The notes under the pieces are model-generated. The model was not told where the DNA came from, made no database searches, and saw only the letters and a program-made list of their open reading frames with translations. From contig JADLGL010000006.1 of NCBI GenBank assembly GCA_020849325.1, positions 1-41,604 on the forward strand: DNA of 41,604 nt, written 5' to 3'. This stretch comes from Bauldia sp. GTDB lineage: Bacteria > Pseudomonadota > Alphaproteobacteria > Rhizobiales > Kaistiaceae. Within the stretch, counting starts at the first letter, position 1; each line of letters opens with the position of its first letter. This document shows positions 27,524-36,592 of this stretch, in pieces. The position numbers and the translations under genes are program-made.

Positions 27524-28026
27524 TGTCGCTTCCGTGGAATGATTGGATGCCGGGCCCGGCCGGCGCCGAATGGGGTGCGCACCTAAGTGGCGAACGCCCC
27601 CGCTGTCAACGAGCGCGGCGGCTCCGGCGGCAGGGAGGGACGTTGCCGCACGGCCGACACCCGGCCGTCGGGTCGGCGATGGCGCGGCAGCCGCAGCGGG
27701 AGGCCGGTGCCGGGCGTGAGCCGCCTTGTCGCATCGTGAAGACGTATCGGAGACATTGCTTTTGTCTGGTACGGGCAATACGTTCCAAACATGCATGAGA
27801 TATGCATCTTTGTACCCTCAGGCGTCCGGCGGATCGTCCGGCAGGTTCCTCGCCGCCGACCCCGAAACGATCACCGGGCGGGTGAGTAGCCGGAGTGCTC
27901 TGACCAAAGGTTCTCATCGTTTCCGTCGCTCACCGTCGGCCCCGTCCCGATGGGCATCATCTTCAAGCGCGCCGGCCAGGCGGCCCCTTCACGGAGACCG
28001 GCCGCCGGCCAGTCCCGGAGGCAGAA
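27524..28026. other. Intergenic region between prfB and the truncated globin
   Basis: About 500 bases contain no supported gene; the open frames are GC-rich shadows without ribosome sites. The stretch 27740-27815 is clearly more AT-rich than its surroundings and holds the NsrR-type operator. The following 215 bases would be an unusually long leader for the globin gene. Confidence 0.5.
27788..27810 (+). promoter_or_regulatory. NsrR-type nitric-oxide operator
   Basis: AACATGCAT-N5-ATGCATCTT is a 23-base inverted repeat differing at one base from the established NsrR consensus AAGATGCAT-N5-ATGCATCTT. NsrR is an Rrf2-type repressor that is released when NO attacks its Fe-S cluster, and it classically controls globin-type NO detoxification genes. 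A truncated globin begins 216 bases downstream. No nsrR gene is in the window. Confidence 0.7.
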
Positions 28027-28467
28027 TTGTCCCACCCCCTCCCCCACCGCGGCCCCATCCACCCGGCCATCGACGAGCAACTCGTCGGCGCCATGGTCGA
28101 CACGTTCTACGGCCGCATCCGCCTCGATCCGGTCCTGGGGCCGATCTTCGACGGCGTGATCGGTGACCGCTGGACCCCGCATCTCGCCCGGATGAAGGAT
28201 TTCTGGTCCACCATCACGATGATGTCGGCGCGCTACAAGGGAACGCCCCTCGTCGCCCATCAGCGCATCGGCGGGCTTACCGCCGAGCATTTCGAGCGGT
28301 GGCTGGATCTCTGGCGCGCCACCGCCGCGGATGTGTGCCGCGAGCCCGAGGTGGCGGACCTCTTCGTGGAGCGCGCCGAGAGAATCGCAGCGAGCCTTCT
28401 CTACGGCATGTCCGCCATGCCGGCACCGCCCGCACGGCGTACCCAGGGAGACCGGGATGCCGGCTGA
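28027..28467 (+). CDS. Group III truncated haemoglobin
   Basis: This 146-residue globin binds O2 or NO. It aligns by eye with the Campylobacter Ctb pattern: Tyr28 (B10, in TFYGRI), His52 (E7, in WTPHLARM), proximal His78 (F8, in PLVAHQRI) and Trp92 (G8, in FERWLDLW). KDFW and the ARYKG motif are also family features. It starts at a TTG at 28027, supported by GGAGG five bases upstream. It overlaps the next gene by 11 bases. Together with the upstream NsrR-type site, a role in NO detoxification or O2 supply is inferred. Confidence 0.88.
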   Translation: MSHPLPHRGPIHPAIDEQLVGAMVDTFYGRIRLDPVLGPIFDGVIGDRWTPHLARMKDFWSTITMMSARYKGTPLVAHQRIGGLTAEHFERWLDLWRATAADVCREPEVADLFVERAERIAASLLYGMSAMPAPPARRTQGDRDAG

Positions 28468-28933
28468 AGCCGCTGCCTTCCGGGCGCGATGGGCACTGCT
28501 CGCGGTGCCGGCGCTGGCGCTCCTGTGGGCGGGGCTCCTCTTCGGCGTGTCGTTCCTGGCGACGCCGGTCAAGTTCACGGCACCGTCGCTGTCGCTGCCG
28601 GTCGCGCTCGACGTCGGCCAGGCAACGTTCCACCTCCTGGTGATGGTCGAGTGGGGCGCCCTCGTGCTCCTGGTCGCGGCCGCATTCTTCGCGCGGCTGC
28701 CCGCGTGGCACTTCCTCGTCATCGCGGCGCTGGCGGCGTGCCTTCTCGTCCAGACCTTCGCGCTGCTCCCGCCGCTCGACGCCCGCGTCGCAAGCATCAT
28801 CGCCGGCCAGGCGGTGCCCAGAAGCGCGCTCCACCTCGCCTATATGGCGTGCGAGGTGATCAACCTGGCGCTCCTCCTCACCTCGGCGACAGCCGCCGTC
28901 GTGTTCTGGCGGCGGATCGGCCTGCTCGCCTGA
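28457..28933 (+). CDS. Four-helix inner-membrane protein of unknown function
   Basis: This 158-residue protein has four predicted membrane helices (about 12-34, 56-79, 84-104 and 130-152). Histidines at 59 (ATFHLLVMVEW), 85 and 126 (SALHLAYMACE), and acidic residues at 65 and 133 within helices, are striking for such a small protein and could bind a metal or haem. The ATG at 28457 has GGGAG six bases upstream and overlaps the globin gene, so the two are translationally coupled. I do not recognise a named family. Confidence 0.75.
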   Translation: MPAEAAAFRARWALLAVPALALLWAGLLFGVSFLATPVKFTAPSLSLPVALDVGQATFHLLVMVEWGALVLLVAAAFFARLPAWHFLVIAALAACLLVQTFALLPPLDARVASIIAGQAVPRSALHLAYMACEVINLALLLTSATAAVVFWRRIGLLA

Positions 28934-28969
28934 TCGGCCGGCCGCGACCGATCCCAATGCGTCAGACCG

Positions 28970-31471
28970 CTAGTACAGCCCGCCCTGGCCGAGGCCGACG
29001 GCGCGGTCGGCGTTGGGGTCGACGATCAGCGGCTGGCCGGCAGCGTCGACGAAGCCGATGATCGAGAAGTTCGTCGGCGGGCTGGTGCCCGGCTTGAAGG
29101 CTTCGAGGATCGTGCCGTCGGCGCCCGCCGTCGCCATGAGGCCGGTGGCGCGGTTGATCGGGATCAGCTGCATGCCCGGCGGAACAGGGAACTCGACGGG
29201 CGGCGTGTCGGCGAGCGCGACTTCCATGAACTCGGTGAACACCGGCGCCGCGAGGACGCCACCGGTGTTGCCGGTGCCGAGATTGCGCGGCGTGTCGAAG
29301 CCCATGTAGACGCCGACGACGAGGTCGGTGGAGTAGCCGATGAACCAGGCGTCGTAATAGTCGTTGGTCGTGCCGGTCTTGCCGGCGATCGGGTGATTGA
29401 CGCTGCGGACGACCGTGGCGGTACCGCGCTGGACGACGCCTTCCATCATCGAGGTGATCTGGTAGGCGGTCATCGGGTCGAGGACCTGGGCGCGGTTGTC
29501 GATGATCGTCGGCTCGTCCTGGCCGGTCCACGCCGCCGGGGCGCAGTCCGGGCAGACGCGGTCGTCGTGCTCGAAGATCGTGTTGCCGTAGCGGTCCTGG
29601 ATGCGGTCGATCAGCGTCGGCGTCACGGCGCGGCCGCCATTGGCCAGCACCGAGTAACCGGCGACCATGCGGAGCACCGTCGTCTCGCCCGAGCCGAGCG
29701 ACATCGCCAGCAGCGGCGGCATGTCGTCGTAGATGCCGAAGCGCTCGGCGTATTCGGCGACGAGCGGCATGCCCATGTCCTGCGCGAGGCGGACGGTCAT
29801 CACGTTCCGCGACTGCTCGATGCCGGTGCGGAGGGTCGATGGGCCGTAGAACTGCTGCGCGTAGTTCTCCGGCCGCCAGATGCCGAGGCCGCCCTCCTGC
29901 TCGATCTCGATCGGCGCATCCATGATGACCGACGACGGCGTGTAGCCATTGTCGAGCGCGGCGGCATAGACGAAGGGCTTGAACGAGGAGCCCGGCTGGC
30001 GCTGCGCCTGGGTGGCGCGGTTGAACTGGCTCGCCGAGAAGGAGAAGCCGCCGACCATTGCGAGCACGCGGCCGGTCTGCGGGTTCATCGCCACCAGCGC
30101 GCCCTCGATCTCGGGCTTCTGGCGGAGGCGGTACATGTCGCCTTCCATGTGTTCGACATAGACGACGTCGCCGACGTTGAGTGCGTTCCGGCCGGCCCAG
30201 TCCATCTCGGCGGCGGAGAGCCTGGCGGTGACGCGGTCGGCGACGAAGCCGCCCGCGGGATCGCGCGCCGGCTGGAGGCCGATCGTGTCGTCGCCCTCGG
30301 TGTCGAGGACGACGGCGAGCCGCCATTCGAAGACGTCCGACAGCATCGGGATCCCGCCGAGCGTCGGGCCCCAGTCTCCCGTCACGTCGATGTTCTGGAT
30401 CGGCCCGCGCCAGCCGGCGTTCTCGTCATAGGCGATGAGGCCGTCCATGAGCGCCTTCCGCGCCATGATCTGGAGGTTCGGATCGAGCGAGGTGCGGACC
30501 GAGAGGCCGCCGCCATAGAGCTGGTCCTCGCCGTAGCGGGCGAGGAGATCGCGGCGGACCTCCTCGGCGAAATAGTCGGCCGCCCGGGTGGGAATGCCCC
30601 CCAGCGTGGCGATCGTCTCGCCGTAGGATTCCTGGAAGACGGGGCCGAAATCACCGTCGAAATCGACGGCGTTGAATACCATCGGGCGCTCGACGCGCGG
30701 CTGGACGCCGAGCGGCTCGGCCTTGGCGGCGGCGCCCTCGTCGGGCGTCACGTAGCCGTTCTCGACCATGCGGTCGATGACCCAGTTGCGGCGCTCGATG
30801 GCGCGCGCCTCGAAGCGGAACGGGTGGTAGTTCGATGGACCTCTGAGGAGCGCCGCGAGATAGGCGCACTCGGCGATCGTGAGTTCCTGCACCGACTTGT
30901 TGAAGTAGATGAGCGCTCCCGCGGCGACGCCATAGGCGCCCATGCCGAGGTTGCTGTCGTTCATGTAGAGCTCGAGGATCTGGTCCTTGGTGAAGGCCGT
31001 CTCGATGCGGAGGGCGAGGATCGCCTCCTGGATTTTACGCTCGACGGTCTGGTCCGGCGTCAGCAGAAAATTCTTCGCGACCTGCTGGGTGATGGTCGAG
31101 CCGCCGCCGGCGATGCCGCCGCCGGCGAGGAAGCTCTCGACGTTGTTGATGCCGGCGCGGAGGAGGCCGATGTAGTCGAGGCCGGAGTGCGAATAGAAGT
31201 TCTTGTCCTCGGCCGACAGGAATGCCGCCTTGAGGCGCTCCGGGATCGCCTGGATCGGCAGGTACATCCGCCGCTCGCGCGCATATTCGGCGATCAGCTG
31301 GCCGTCCGAGGCATGGACGCGCGTCATGATCGGCGGCGCGTAGCTGTTCAGGACCTCGTAGCTCGGGACGTCCGCGGAGATTTCGGAGATGTACCAGGCG
31401 AGCGCACCCGCCAAAGCCAGAAAGAGCACGGTGCCGATCCCAAAGATGTAGCCGACCAGACGTAGAAACAT
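28970..31471 (-). CDS. mrcA: Penicillin-binding protein 1a (class A, bifunctional)
   Basis: This bifunctional murein synthase of 833 residues builds and cross-links glycan strands. After a short cytoplasmic end and one transmembrane helix (about 3-28) comes the GT51 glycosyltransferase with EDKNFYSHSGLD and GGSTITQQVAKN. Then comes the transpeptidase with SSFKPF (Ser near 495), SRN, and KTGTTNDYYDAWF (near 698). A CPDC motif lies before the KTG box, as in other alphaproteobacterial PBP1a. The ATG at 31471 (MFLRLVGYIF) is preferred over starts upstream that add polar residues. amiC lies upstream on the same strand and prfB follows, the usual order but for the globin insertion. Confidence 0.95.
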   Translation of the reverse strand: MFLRLVGYIFGIGTVLFLALAGALAWYISEISADVPSYEVLNSYAPPIMTRVHASDGQLIAEYARERRMYLPIQAIPERLKAAFLSAEDKNFYSHSGLDYIGLLRAGINNVESFLAGGGIAGGGSTITQQVAKNFLLTPDQTVERKIQEAILALRIETAFTKDQILELYMNDSNLGMGAYGVAAGALIYFNKSVQELTIAECAYLAALLRGPSNYHPFRFEARAIERRNWVIDRMVENGYVTPDEGAAAKAEPLGVQPRVERPMVFNAVDFDGDFGPVFQESYGETIATLGGIPTRAADYFAEEVRRDLLARYGEDQLYGGGLSVRTSLDPNLQIMARKALMDGLIAYDENAGWRGPIQNIDVTGDWGPTLGGIPMLSDVFEWRLAVVLDTEGDDTIGLQPARDPAGGFVADRVTARLSAAEMDWAGRNALNVGDVVYVEHMEGDMYRLRQKPEIEGALVAMNPQTGRVLAMVGGFSFSASQFNRATQAQRQPGSSFKPFVYAAALDNGYTPSSVIMDAPIEIEQEGGLGIWRPENYAQQFYGPSTLRTGIEQSRNVMTVRLAQDMGMPLVAEYAERFGIYDDMPPLLAMSLGSGETTVLRMVAGYSVLANGGRAVTPTLIDRIQDRYGNTIFEHDDRVCPDCAPAAWTGQDEPTIIDNRAQVLDPMTAYQITSMMEGVVQRGTATVVRSVNHPIAGKTGTTNDYYDAWFIGYSTDLVVGVYMGFDTPRNLGTGNTGGVLAAPVFTEFMEVALADTPPVEFPVPPGMQLIPINRATGLMATAGADGTILEAFKPGTSPPTNFSIIGFVDAAGQPLIVDPNADRAVGLGQGGLY

Positions 31472-31725
31472 ATCGACCCTGTTCCAGCCCTGGCGGCCAT
31501 CCCCGGCGCGAGGCTGGAGGACCAAAGCAGGCAGCCCCGACTATGGGACCGGTCCGCTGCCGTGACCGTTCACCTTCCCGATACCGGAAGGAACGGCCGA
31601 AGCGCGGACGCTGTGCCCCTTGTAACGCGGTGTACGCGCCAGCGATCCGGCGGAAGTGTGAACAAACTGCGGCGGAGCGGCGTTCGTGTCGCCTTAGCGC
31701 CGAACGTGGCGCGTGTGCAACAGCC
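31472..31725. other. Intergenic region between amiC and mrcA
   Basis: About 250 bases with no gene on either strand. A weak CGTTCG/CGAACG stem lies just after amiC (about 31679-31705). mrcA probably has its own promoter here, but no clear -35/-10 pair is seen. Confidence 0.4.
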
Positions 31726-32949
31726 TCACGGCCGCAGGGCTCCGGCGACGCGCGTCGCGAAAAAGGCCTCGATCGCACCGACCATTGCCGCGGCGGTCGT
31801 CCGCCGCCACGTCTCGGAGCCGAGATTGCGGGCGTCGTCGGGGTTCGTCAGGAAGCCGAGCTCGACGAGGACCGACGGAACGTCCGGCGCCTTGAGAACG
31901 ACGAACCCCGCCTCCTGGTGCGGGCTCCGCGACATGACGGTCGCGGCCTCCATCTCGTCGACGAGGTCGCGCGCGAGCGCCACCGAGAAGCGGTTCGTTT
32001 CGCGCCGGGCAAGGTCGACCAGGATGTCGGCCACGAGGTCGTCGCCCGCCGCGATGTTGACGCCGGCGAGGATGTCGGCCCGGTTCTCGCCGGCGGCGAG
32101 CTGCGCGGCGATCTCGTTCGAGGCGCGCTCGGAGACGGTATAGACGGCGGTGCCGCGCACCGTGGAGGACGACGGGAACGAATCCGCGTGGATCGACAGG
32201 AAGACGTCGGCGCCGCGGGTGCGCGCGAAGGCGACGCGGTTGTCGAGCGACAGGAAGGTGTCGTCGGTGCGGGTGAGGATGACGTCGTAGCGGCCCGTCG
32301 CCCGCAGCTGGGCGGCGAGCTCCTGCGAGAAGGCGAGCACCACCTGCTTCTCGACGAGGTTCTGGAGGCCGATAGCGCCGGTGTCGATGCCGCCGTGACC
32401 GGGGTCGATGACGATCACGGTGCGGCCGTCGTCGACCGGCAGCGCCACGGGCGCGGTCGGCGCGCGCGACTGCTGGTATTCGAGCGCCGCGGTCTCGAAC
32501 TCCGCCGGCGTCGTGGTGACGAGGTCGACGACGAGCCGGGCCGGCTCGCCGGCGCCGGGCACGGCGGGGATGACGAAATAGTCGTCGACCCGGACCGGAC
32601 CCGTCGCGTCGAGGACGATGCGGGACTGGCCGCGCGAAATGAGGCCGAAGCGCCACGCCGTGATGAGCCCCCGCCCCGTCTCGCCCATCCCCGCCGGCAG
32701 CTGGAAATGCACTTCGGGGAGATCGATGACGATGCGGTAGGGGTCGGCGAGCGGAAAGACCCGCACGTCGACGTCGGTCGTGAGGTCGGCGACGAAGCGG
32801 GTGCGGTTCTCGTCGCCGATGACGCGGGTATCGGTGACGAGATTGAGGGTCGCCTGCGCGAAGGCATGGACGGGCACTGCGGCGACGATCGCCGCGGGGA
32901 CGAGCAGCGCCAGCAGGCGGCGCGCCAGGCATCCCTCCCGTCCTGCCAA
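31726..32949 (-). CDS. amiC: N-acetylmuramoyl-L-alanine amidase with AMIN domain (AmiC-like)
   Basis: This periplasmic amidase cleaves peptide stems from peptidoglycan, mainly at division. A signal peptide (LARRLLALLVPAAIVAAVPVHAFA) is followed by an AMIN domain (about 35-150) and an Amidase_3 domain (about 175-400) with zinc ligands His in VIDPGHGG, Glu in LVEKQVV and His in SIHADS, plus VELGFLTN. No ATG fits; the TTG at 32949, with GGGGG five bases upstream, gives a normal signal peptide. Starts further upstream would add about 48 unlikely residues. It is transcribed divergently from rne, with mrcA downstream on the same strand. Confidence 0.9.
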   Translation of the reverse strand: MAGREGCLARRLLALLVPAAIVAAVPVHAFAQATLNLVTDTRVIGDENRTRFVADLTTDVDVRVFPLADPYRIVIDLPEVHFQLPAGMGETGRGLITAWRFGLISRGQSRIVLDATGPVRVDDYFVIPAVPGAGEPARLVVDLVTTTPAEFETAALEYQQSRAPTAPVALPVDDGRTVIVIDPGHGGIDTGAIGLQNLVEKQVVLAFSQELAAQLRATGRYDVILTRTDDTFLSLDNRVAFARTRGADVFLSIHADSFPSSSTVRGTAVYTVSERASNEIAAQLAAGENRADILAGVNIAAGDDLVADILVDLARRETNRFSVALARDLVDEMEAATVMSRSPHQEAGFVVLKAPDVPSVLVELGFLTNPDDARNLGSETWRRTTAAAMVGAIEAFFATRVAGALRP

Positions 32950-33535
32950 TCCAACCCCCGATCCAGTGCCAGAATTGGCGCCTCGCGAAGCGAGTCTAGA
33001 ACATGGGGAGCGGTTGGTTAACCGAACCTTGCCGCCGCGGGGCAGAAAGCCGGCGTGTGTTCCCCCGGCGCCACGTTCGCGCGCGCCTTGCAACGGGGAG
33101 GCGCAACACCTATACGAATGCGGCGAGATTCCGCTGCGGCAGGAACGGTTGCTCCGACATTGTCAGGACGCGCTGCGCTGACCATCGGTCGGCGCAGAGA
33201 AATCACCGGAAAAGCCCCGCAAACGCTCGCTCGATCCGCCCTCGGGACGGCATCGATGCAGGCCCGGCGTCGATCGACGCCGCGGCCGGCGCCCCTTGGC
33301 TCACGGTCCGTTCGCGGACCGATCGTGGCGTTAGAAATGCGCTTTTTCGCGGTCCCGCGAGTGTCACTGCCGGAACGATCGAAGTCGCCCGCGACGCCGC
33401 GCCTGCGTCCGCTTTTTGAGCGGTCTCCTGTTCCAACCCTTTCTCCACCATCAGGCCCGGGCGCTTTGACGGTCGCGCGGACAGGATTCGTCCTGCCGCC
33501 GCAGCCGGTCGGCACCGGCCGCACGAGGTTCGTCA
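32950..33535. promoter_or_regulatory. Divergent region of amiC and rne, with structured rne leader
   Basis: Nearly 590 bases hold no convincing gene. Toward rne it contains a perfect stem CGGTCCG-TTCG-CGGACCG (33304-33321, UUCG tetraloop) and TCGCGG-TC-CCGCGA near 33346-33359. Short T-rich runs near 33341 and 33411 follow. RNase E commonly represses its own mRNA through cleavage in a long 5' leader, so this arrangement is suggestive. No clear promoter is seen. Confidence 0.45.
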
Positions 33536-36163
33536 ATGCCCAACAAGATGCTGATCGATGCCGCCCACCCGGAAGAGACCCGGGTCGTGGTGGTGCGCGG
33601 AAACCGCGTCGAGGAATTTGATTTCGAGTCCGCGCAGCGCAAGCAACTCCGCGGCAACATCTATCTCGCCAAGGTCACGCGGGTCGAACCGTCGCTCCAG
33701 GCGGCGTTCGTCGAGTATGGCGGCAACCGCCACGGCTTCCTCGCCTTCTCGGAAATCCACCCCGACTACTACCAGATCCCGATCGCCGACCGGCAGGCGC
33801 TGATCGAGGCGGAAGAGCGCGAAGCGGCGGCCGAAGAGGCCGAAGCCCGCGCCGCCGAGGCCGCTCACGCCGCGGAGGCCGCGACGAGCGACACGATCGC
33901 CGAGGACGGCCCGGCTGAGATTGCCGAGGGCGACGGCGCGCCGGCCGATGCCGAGGCGACTCCCGCCGCCGAGGCCGCGGCGGACGCGGACGCGGACGCC
34001 GACCTGCCGCCGCCGCCCGCCCCCACCGCTCCGCACGAGGACCGGCCGGAGACGGACGAGGAGCATCCCGAGGACGTCGTCGAATCGGTCGGCGCCGAGG
34101 ATGCGATGGAGGAGGTGCCGGAGCGCCGGAAGCCGCGCGCCCGCCAGTACAAGATCCAGGAGGTCATCCGCCGCCGGCAGGTGATCCTCGTCCAGGTCGT
34201 GAAGGAAGAGCGCGGCACCAAGGGCGCGGCGCTGACGACCTATCTCTCGCTCGCCGGCCGCTATTCCGTGCTGATGCCGAACACCTCGCGCGGCGGCGGC
34301 ATCTCGCGGAAGATCACGAGCCCGGCCGACCGGAAGCGCCTCAAGAGCATCACCCAGGACCTCGAAGTTCCGGAGGGCATGGGCGTCATCCTCCGCACCG
34401 CCGGCGCGAGCCGGACGAAGGCCGAGGTGAAGCGCGACTTCGAATATCTCCTCCGGCTGTGGGAGAGCGTCCGCGAACTGACGCTGCGGTCGACGGCCCC
34501 TGCCCTCGTCTACGAGGAAGGGAGCCTCATCAAGCGCTCGATCCGCGACCTCTATGGCAAGGACATCGACGAAGTGCTCGTGGCCGGCGACGACGGCTAC
34601 CGCGAGGCAAAAGACTTCATGCGGATGCTGATGCCGAGCCACGCCAAGAGCGTGCAGCCGTACAAGGACGGGCAGCCGCTCTTCGCCCGTTACGGGATCG
34701 AGCCGCAGCTCGACGCGATGTTCTCGCCGCACGTGCCGCTGCCGTCGGGCGGCTACATCGTCATCAACCAGACCGAGGCGCTCGTCTCGATCGACGTGAA
34801 CTCGGGGCGTTCGACCCGCGAGCACAACATCGAGGACACGGCCCACCAGACGAACCTCGAGGCCGCCGACGAGGTGGCGCGGCAGCTTCGCCTCCGCGAC
34901 CTTGCGGGCCTCATCGTCATCGACTTCATCGACATGGAGGAGCGGCGCAACAACCGCTCGGTGGAGCGCCGGATATCGACAGCGCTCAAGGACGACCGGG
35001 CCCGCATCCAGGTCGGCCGCATCTCCCATTTCGGCCTCCTCGAGATGTCGCGCCAGCGCATCCGCACCGGCGTCCTCGAGAGCACGACCGAAGTCTGCCC
35101 GCACTGCATGGGCACCGGCCACGTCCGCTCGCCGGCCTCGGTGTCGCTGCACGTCCTCCGGTCGATCGAGGATCACCTCCTCAAGTCGGCGACGCACAAC
35201 GTCGTCATCCGGACGCGCACCAATGTCGCGCTCTACATCCTCAACCAGAAGCGCTCGCACCTTTCGGCGCTCGAGACCCAGTTCGGCCTCGCGATCACGA
35301 TCATGGCCGACGAGACCGTGAATACGGCCGCCCATTTCGTGCTCGAGCGCGGCGAACTGGTGACGATCCGGCCGGCGCCGCCGACCTCGATCCAGCCGAC
35401 CTCGGTGCAGCCGGGCGAGGTGACCGCCGAGGCCGAGCCCGAGATCATCGAGATCGATGAGGACGCCGACGCGGAGGCCGACGAGGCCGAGGCGGGCGGC
35501 GAGGATCGGGCGGCGCAGGACGGCCGCTCGGACGAAGGCGGCGGCCGGCGCCGGCGCCGGCGTCGCCGCCGGCGTGGCGGTGAGGGCCGCGATCAGCAGG
35601 GCGGTGAAGCCGGCGAGCGCTCGGGCGAGGCCGGCGAGGTGAGCCAGGGCGAGGCCGCGCTGGTTGCCGAGGGCATTGCCGGCGAGGCCGCTCCGGCCGG
35701 CGAGGAGACCGACGGCGAAGGTGCCCCCGAGGGTGACGGCGAGAATGCTGCGGGCGCCGAGGGGGACGACCAGCCGCGCCGCCGCCGTCGCGGCCGCCGC
35801 GGCGGACGCCGCTCGCGGCGGACGGAGGGCGACGCCGCCCCGCCGGTCGAACTGACCGAGGGCGAGGCGATGGTTGCGATCGCGGCGATGGAGGAAGGCG
35901 GGCAGCCGGATACGGTGAGCCAGTCCTACGCGATCGCGGCCGAGCTCGGCGCCGACGCGCATGTCGAGGTCGCGTCCCCGGTGATGTCGGAGGAGCCGCC
36001 GCCGGTGCGGCACGACGAAATCCACGCCGGGGAGACCGCGAGCGCCGCTCATGCCGACGAGGTTCGCCCGCCGGAGCCGGTGGTGGACACCGCACCGCCG
36101 CCGGAGCCCGAGCCGCCGCTGCCGAAGCGCGGCGGATGGTGGCAGCGGCGGAGTTTCTTCTAG
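33536..36163 (+). CDS. rne: Ribonuclease E
   Basis: This 875-residue endoribonuclease is the core of the RNA degradosome. It starts MPNKMLIDAAHPEETRVV, typical of alphaproteobacteria. The S1 RNA-binding domain (about 36-90 and 205-250) is split by an acidic Ala/Glu/Asp-rich insertion (about 90-200). The catalytic DNase I-like domain has Asp residues in LVSIDVNSG (near 419) and LIVIDFIDM (near 462), and the zinc link is CPHC (near 521). The C-terminal half has Arg-rich RNA-binding runs (about 668-680 and 743-765) in an acidic disordered scaffold. The ATG at 33536 has GAGG eight bases upstream. Confidence 0.96.
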   Translation: MPNKMLIDAAHPEETRVVVVRGNRVEEFDFESAQRKQLRGNIYLAKVTRVEPSLQAAFVEYGGNRHGFLAFSEIHPDYYQIPIADRQALIEAEEREAAAEEAEARAAEAAHAAEAATSDTIAEDGPAEIAEGDGAPADAEATPAAEAAADADADADLPPPPAPTAPHEDRPETDEEHPEDVVESVGAEDAMEEVPERRKPRARQYKIQEVIRRRQVILVQVVKEERGTKGAALTTYLSLAGRYSVLMPNTSRGGGISRKITSPADRKRLKSITQDLEVPEGMGVILRTAGASRTKAEVKRDFEYLLRLWESVRELTLRSTAPALVYEEGSLIKRSIRDLYGKDIDEVLVAGDDGYREAKDFMRMLMPSHAKSVQPYKDGQPLFARYGIEPQLDAMFSPHVPLPSGGYIVINQTEALVSIDVNSGRSTREHNIEDTAHQTNLEAADEVARQLRLRDLAGLIVIDFIDMEERRNNRSVERRISTALKDDRARIQVGRISHFGLLEMSRQRIRTGVLESTTEVCPHCMGTGHVRSPASVSLHVLRSIEDHLLKSATHNVVIRTRTNVALYILNQKRSHLSALETQFGLAITIMADETVNTAAHFVLERGELVTIRPAPPTSIQPTSVQPGEVTAEAEPEIIEIDEDADAEADEAEAGGEDRAAQDGRSDEGGGRRRRRRRRRRGGEGRDQQGGEAGERSGEAGEVSQGEAALVAEGIAGEAAPAGEETDGEGAPEGDGENAAGAEGDDQPRRRRRGRRGGRRSRRTEGDAAPPVELTEGEAMVAIAAMEEGGQPDTVSQSYAIAAELGADAHVEVASPVMSEEPPPVRHDEIHAGETASAAHADEVRPPEPVVDTAPPPEPEPPLPKRGGWWQRRSFF

Positions 36164-36211
36164 CGGGCTTTTCGCACCGCCTCTAAGGTGCGGGCCGCGG
36201 GAGGGACGCGC

Positions 36212-36592
36212 ATGAAGAAGCTGCTCTTGACGGTGTTCACGTGGTGGAACGGCCAGACGGTCGGCACCTGGTGGTACACCGCGCGCCGCGGCAGTGAGGT
36301 CGGAACCGACGAGGCGGGCAACCGCTATTTCGTCGACCGCCGGAACGACCGGCGCTGGGTGATCTACAACGGCCTTGCGGACGCCTCGCGCGTTCCGCCG
36401 GGCTGGAGCGCCTGGCTCCACCACAATAGCGATGTGCCCCCGTCCGAGGCCGAATACCGGCCGCGGGCGTGGGAGAAGCCGCACCTCCCCAACATGACGG
36501 GCTCGCCGGCGGCGTACCGGCCGCCGGGCTCGATGCTCGCAGCGGACCACCGCCCGCGGGTCACCGGCGATTACGAGGCGTGGAAGCCTTAG
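36212..36592 (+). CDS. NDUFA12-family complex I accessory protein
   Basis: This 126-residue protein matches the NDUFA12 (B17.2) family of NADH:ubiquinone oxidoreductase accessory subunits. Conserved features include FTWWNGQTVGTWWYTARRGSEVGTDEAGNRYFVD, RRWVIYNGLADASRVPPGWSAWLHH and the Pro-rich C-terminus. Such subunits of complex I are shared between alphaproteobacteria and mitochondria. The ATG at 36212 has GGGAGG seven bases upstream. Nothing nearby belongs to complex I; the gene stands alone 48 bases after rne. Confidence 0.92.
   Translation: MKKLLLTVFTWWNGQTVGTWWYTARRGSEVGTDEAGNRYFVDRRNDRRWVIYNGLADASRVPPGWSAWLHHNSDVPPSEAEYRPRAWEKPHLPNMTGSPAAYRPPGSMLAADHRPRVTGDYEAWKP

Noticed and set aside
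27606-27917. Small genes in the prfB-globin interval on either strand
   Set aside because: No Shine-Dalgarno sequence, Arg/Pro/Ser-rich translations and no recognisable family features.
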